A DNA stretch of 64,000 nucleotides. Origin: Cryptomeria japonica (taxonomy: Eukaryota > Streptophyta > Pinopsida > Cupressales > Cupressaceae). This document shows positions 63,326-64,000 of this stretch, in pieces (within the stretch, counting starts at the first letter, position 1; each line of letters begins with the position of its first letter). A program made the translations under genes and the position numbers. Location: the NCBI RefSeq assembly GCF_030272615.1, contig NW_026729143.1, forward strand, positions 62,001 through 126,000. The letters are read 5' to 3'. A model generated the notes under the pieces. The model was not told the origin of the DNA, searched no databases, and was given only the letters and a program-made list of their open reading frames with translations.

Positions 63326-64000
63326 ATGGCCACTGAGGGTCAACAACTCGGCGGAAGGATCGATCCTGACGCCTTCAAAGCTGCGGTAACGCGTTTAAGG
63401 ATCGATCAACAACTGAGTTCCCAACTTAAAGCAGCTCTCAACAATATTACACCTGGAGGGGAAAATACTCTTCTCCATTTGGCTGCTAGTGTAGGAAATC
63501 TACACTTCATTCAACAGCTCCTGCAACTCAATCGTCAACTTCTGAAGGAAACCGATCCCGAAGTGAAGCCTCTGCTTGTGAATGCTACCAATGCCGAAAA
63601 GGATACTGCGTTACACTTGGCTGCGCAGGGAGGTTTCTCCAACGTTGTGAAGATTCTACTCCAACAACCAGAAAGTGGTGTGGATCTCCGCAATAAGCTT
63701 GATGAAACAGCTTTGTTCAAAGCCTACGAAAGCGGCAATTTAGAGACAGTGAAGGCAATATTTGACGCATCTCCGTCGAGCTTACTCGAAAGTACGGTGC
63801 ACAAGAGGAACTGTTTATCTGTTGCAGTAAACAGAGGAGATTCAGGTTATTTTATTTCGATTTTAGGATTTCTTTGCCTATAAGTTTGTAAAAGTATCTG
63901 CTAAGCATCTCCTAATTTAACGGTTCAAGACAAATATCATTTTGTCCCCAATTTTTTCTTTATCTTAAATAACACGAGGATGATTGTCTATCATGTTTCA
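63326..64000 (+). CDS. Ankyrin-PGG protein, exon 1 and part of intron 1 (copy 3)
   Basis: Exon 1 is 63326-63845 and codes for the first 173 residues as in copy 1, with codon 9 as GGC. The rest, 63846-64000, is the beginning of intron 1. Exons 2 and 3 should lie just beyond the window. Confidence 0.9.

Larger units (their letters stand above)
57813..64000. repeat. Tandem array unit, copy 3 (cut by window end)
   Basis: The first 6188 bases of a third copy. It shares C with copy 2 at the site equivalent to 888, shares C with copy 1 at the site equivalent to 5540, and has its own changes at 57928, 61070 and 61667. It ends inside intron 1 of the ankyrin gene, so the array continues to the right. 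Confidence 0.97.

Overview
The window is plant nuclear DNA: AT-rich, gene-poor, spliceosomal GT-AG introns, L1-type LINE, Ty1/copia and Ty3/gypsy remains, and an ankyrin-PGG gene of a land-plant family. The abundance of old LTR elements and the style of the LTRs suggest a gymnosperm (conifer-like) genome; that last step is inference.

The dominant fact is a head-to-tail tandem array of one unit of about 28.9 kb. Copy 1 is 1-28903, copy 2 is 28904-57812, and copy 3 starts at 57813 and runs off the end at 64000. A position p in copy 1 is at p+28903 in copy 2 up to a CT microsatellite near 21.8 kb, at p+28909 after it, and at p+57812 in copy 3. By eye I find about 14 substitutions and one 6-bp microsatellite change between copies 1 and 2, so the array is very young, or else an assembly product.

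Layout of one unit (copy 1 coordinates): (a) 1-4801, the 3' part of a plus-strand Ty3/gypsy-like element carrying an antisense plant-mobile-domain ORF, a polypurine tract and an LTR; (b) 5514-8173, an intact three-exon gene for a membrane ankyrin-repeat/PGG protein of 659 residues; (c) 8.4-12.1 kb, diverged direct repeats and three relics of the 5' end of the same ankyrin family, showing an older round of local duplication; (d) 12190-16610, a dead L1-type LINE split by a Ty1/copia element with a preserved ATAAT target duplication; (e) 16.6-23.4 kb, non-coding DNA with small tandem duplications and a minus-strand LTR; (f) 23.4-25.3 kb, a 130-bp foldback, a possible orphan exon, and the 3' end of a Cys/His-rich zinc-type protein gene that is frameshifted in all copies and has an extra stop in copy 2; (g) 25.4-28.2 kb, a minus-strand Ty3/gypsy 5' fragment (LTR, primer-binding site, protease); (h) 28.2-28.9 kb, CATT-rich low-complexity DNA leading into the next copy.

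The only gene that looks functional is the ankyrin-PGG gene, present at least twice in full and once in part. No new multi-gene system was recognised. The most interesting points are the array itself, the layered history of ankyrin-gene duplication, and the copy-specific decay of the zinc-type gene.
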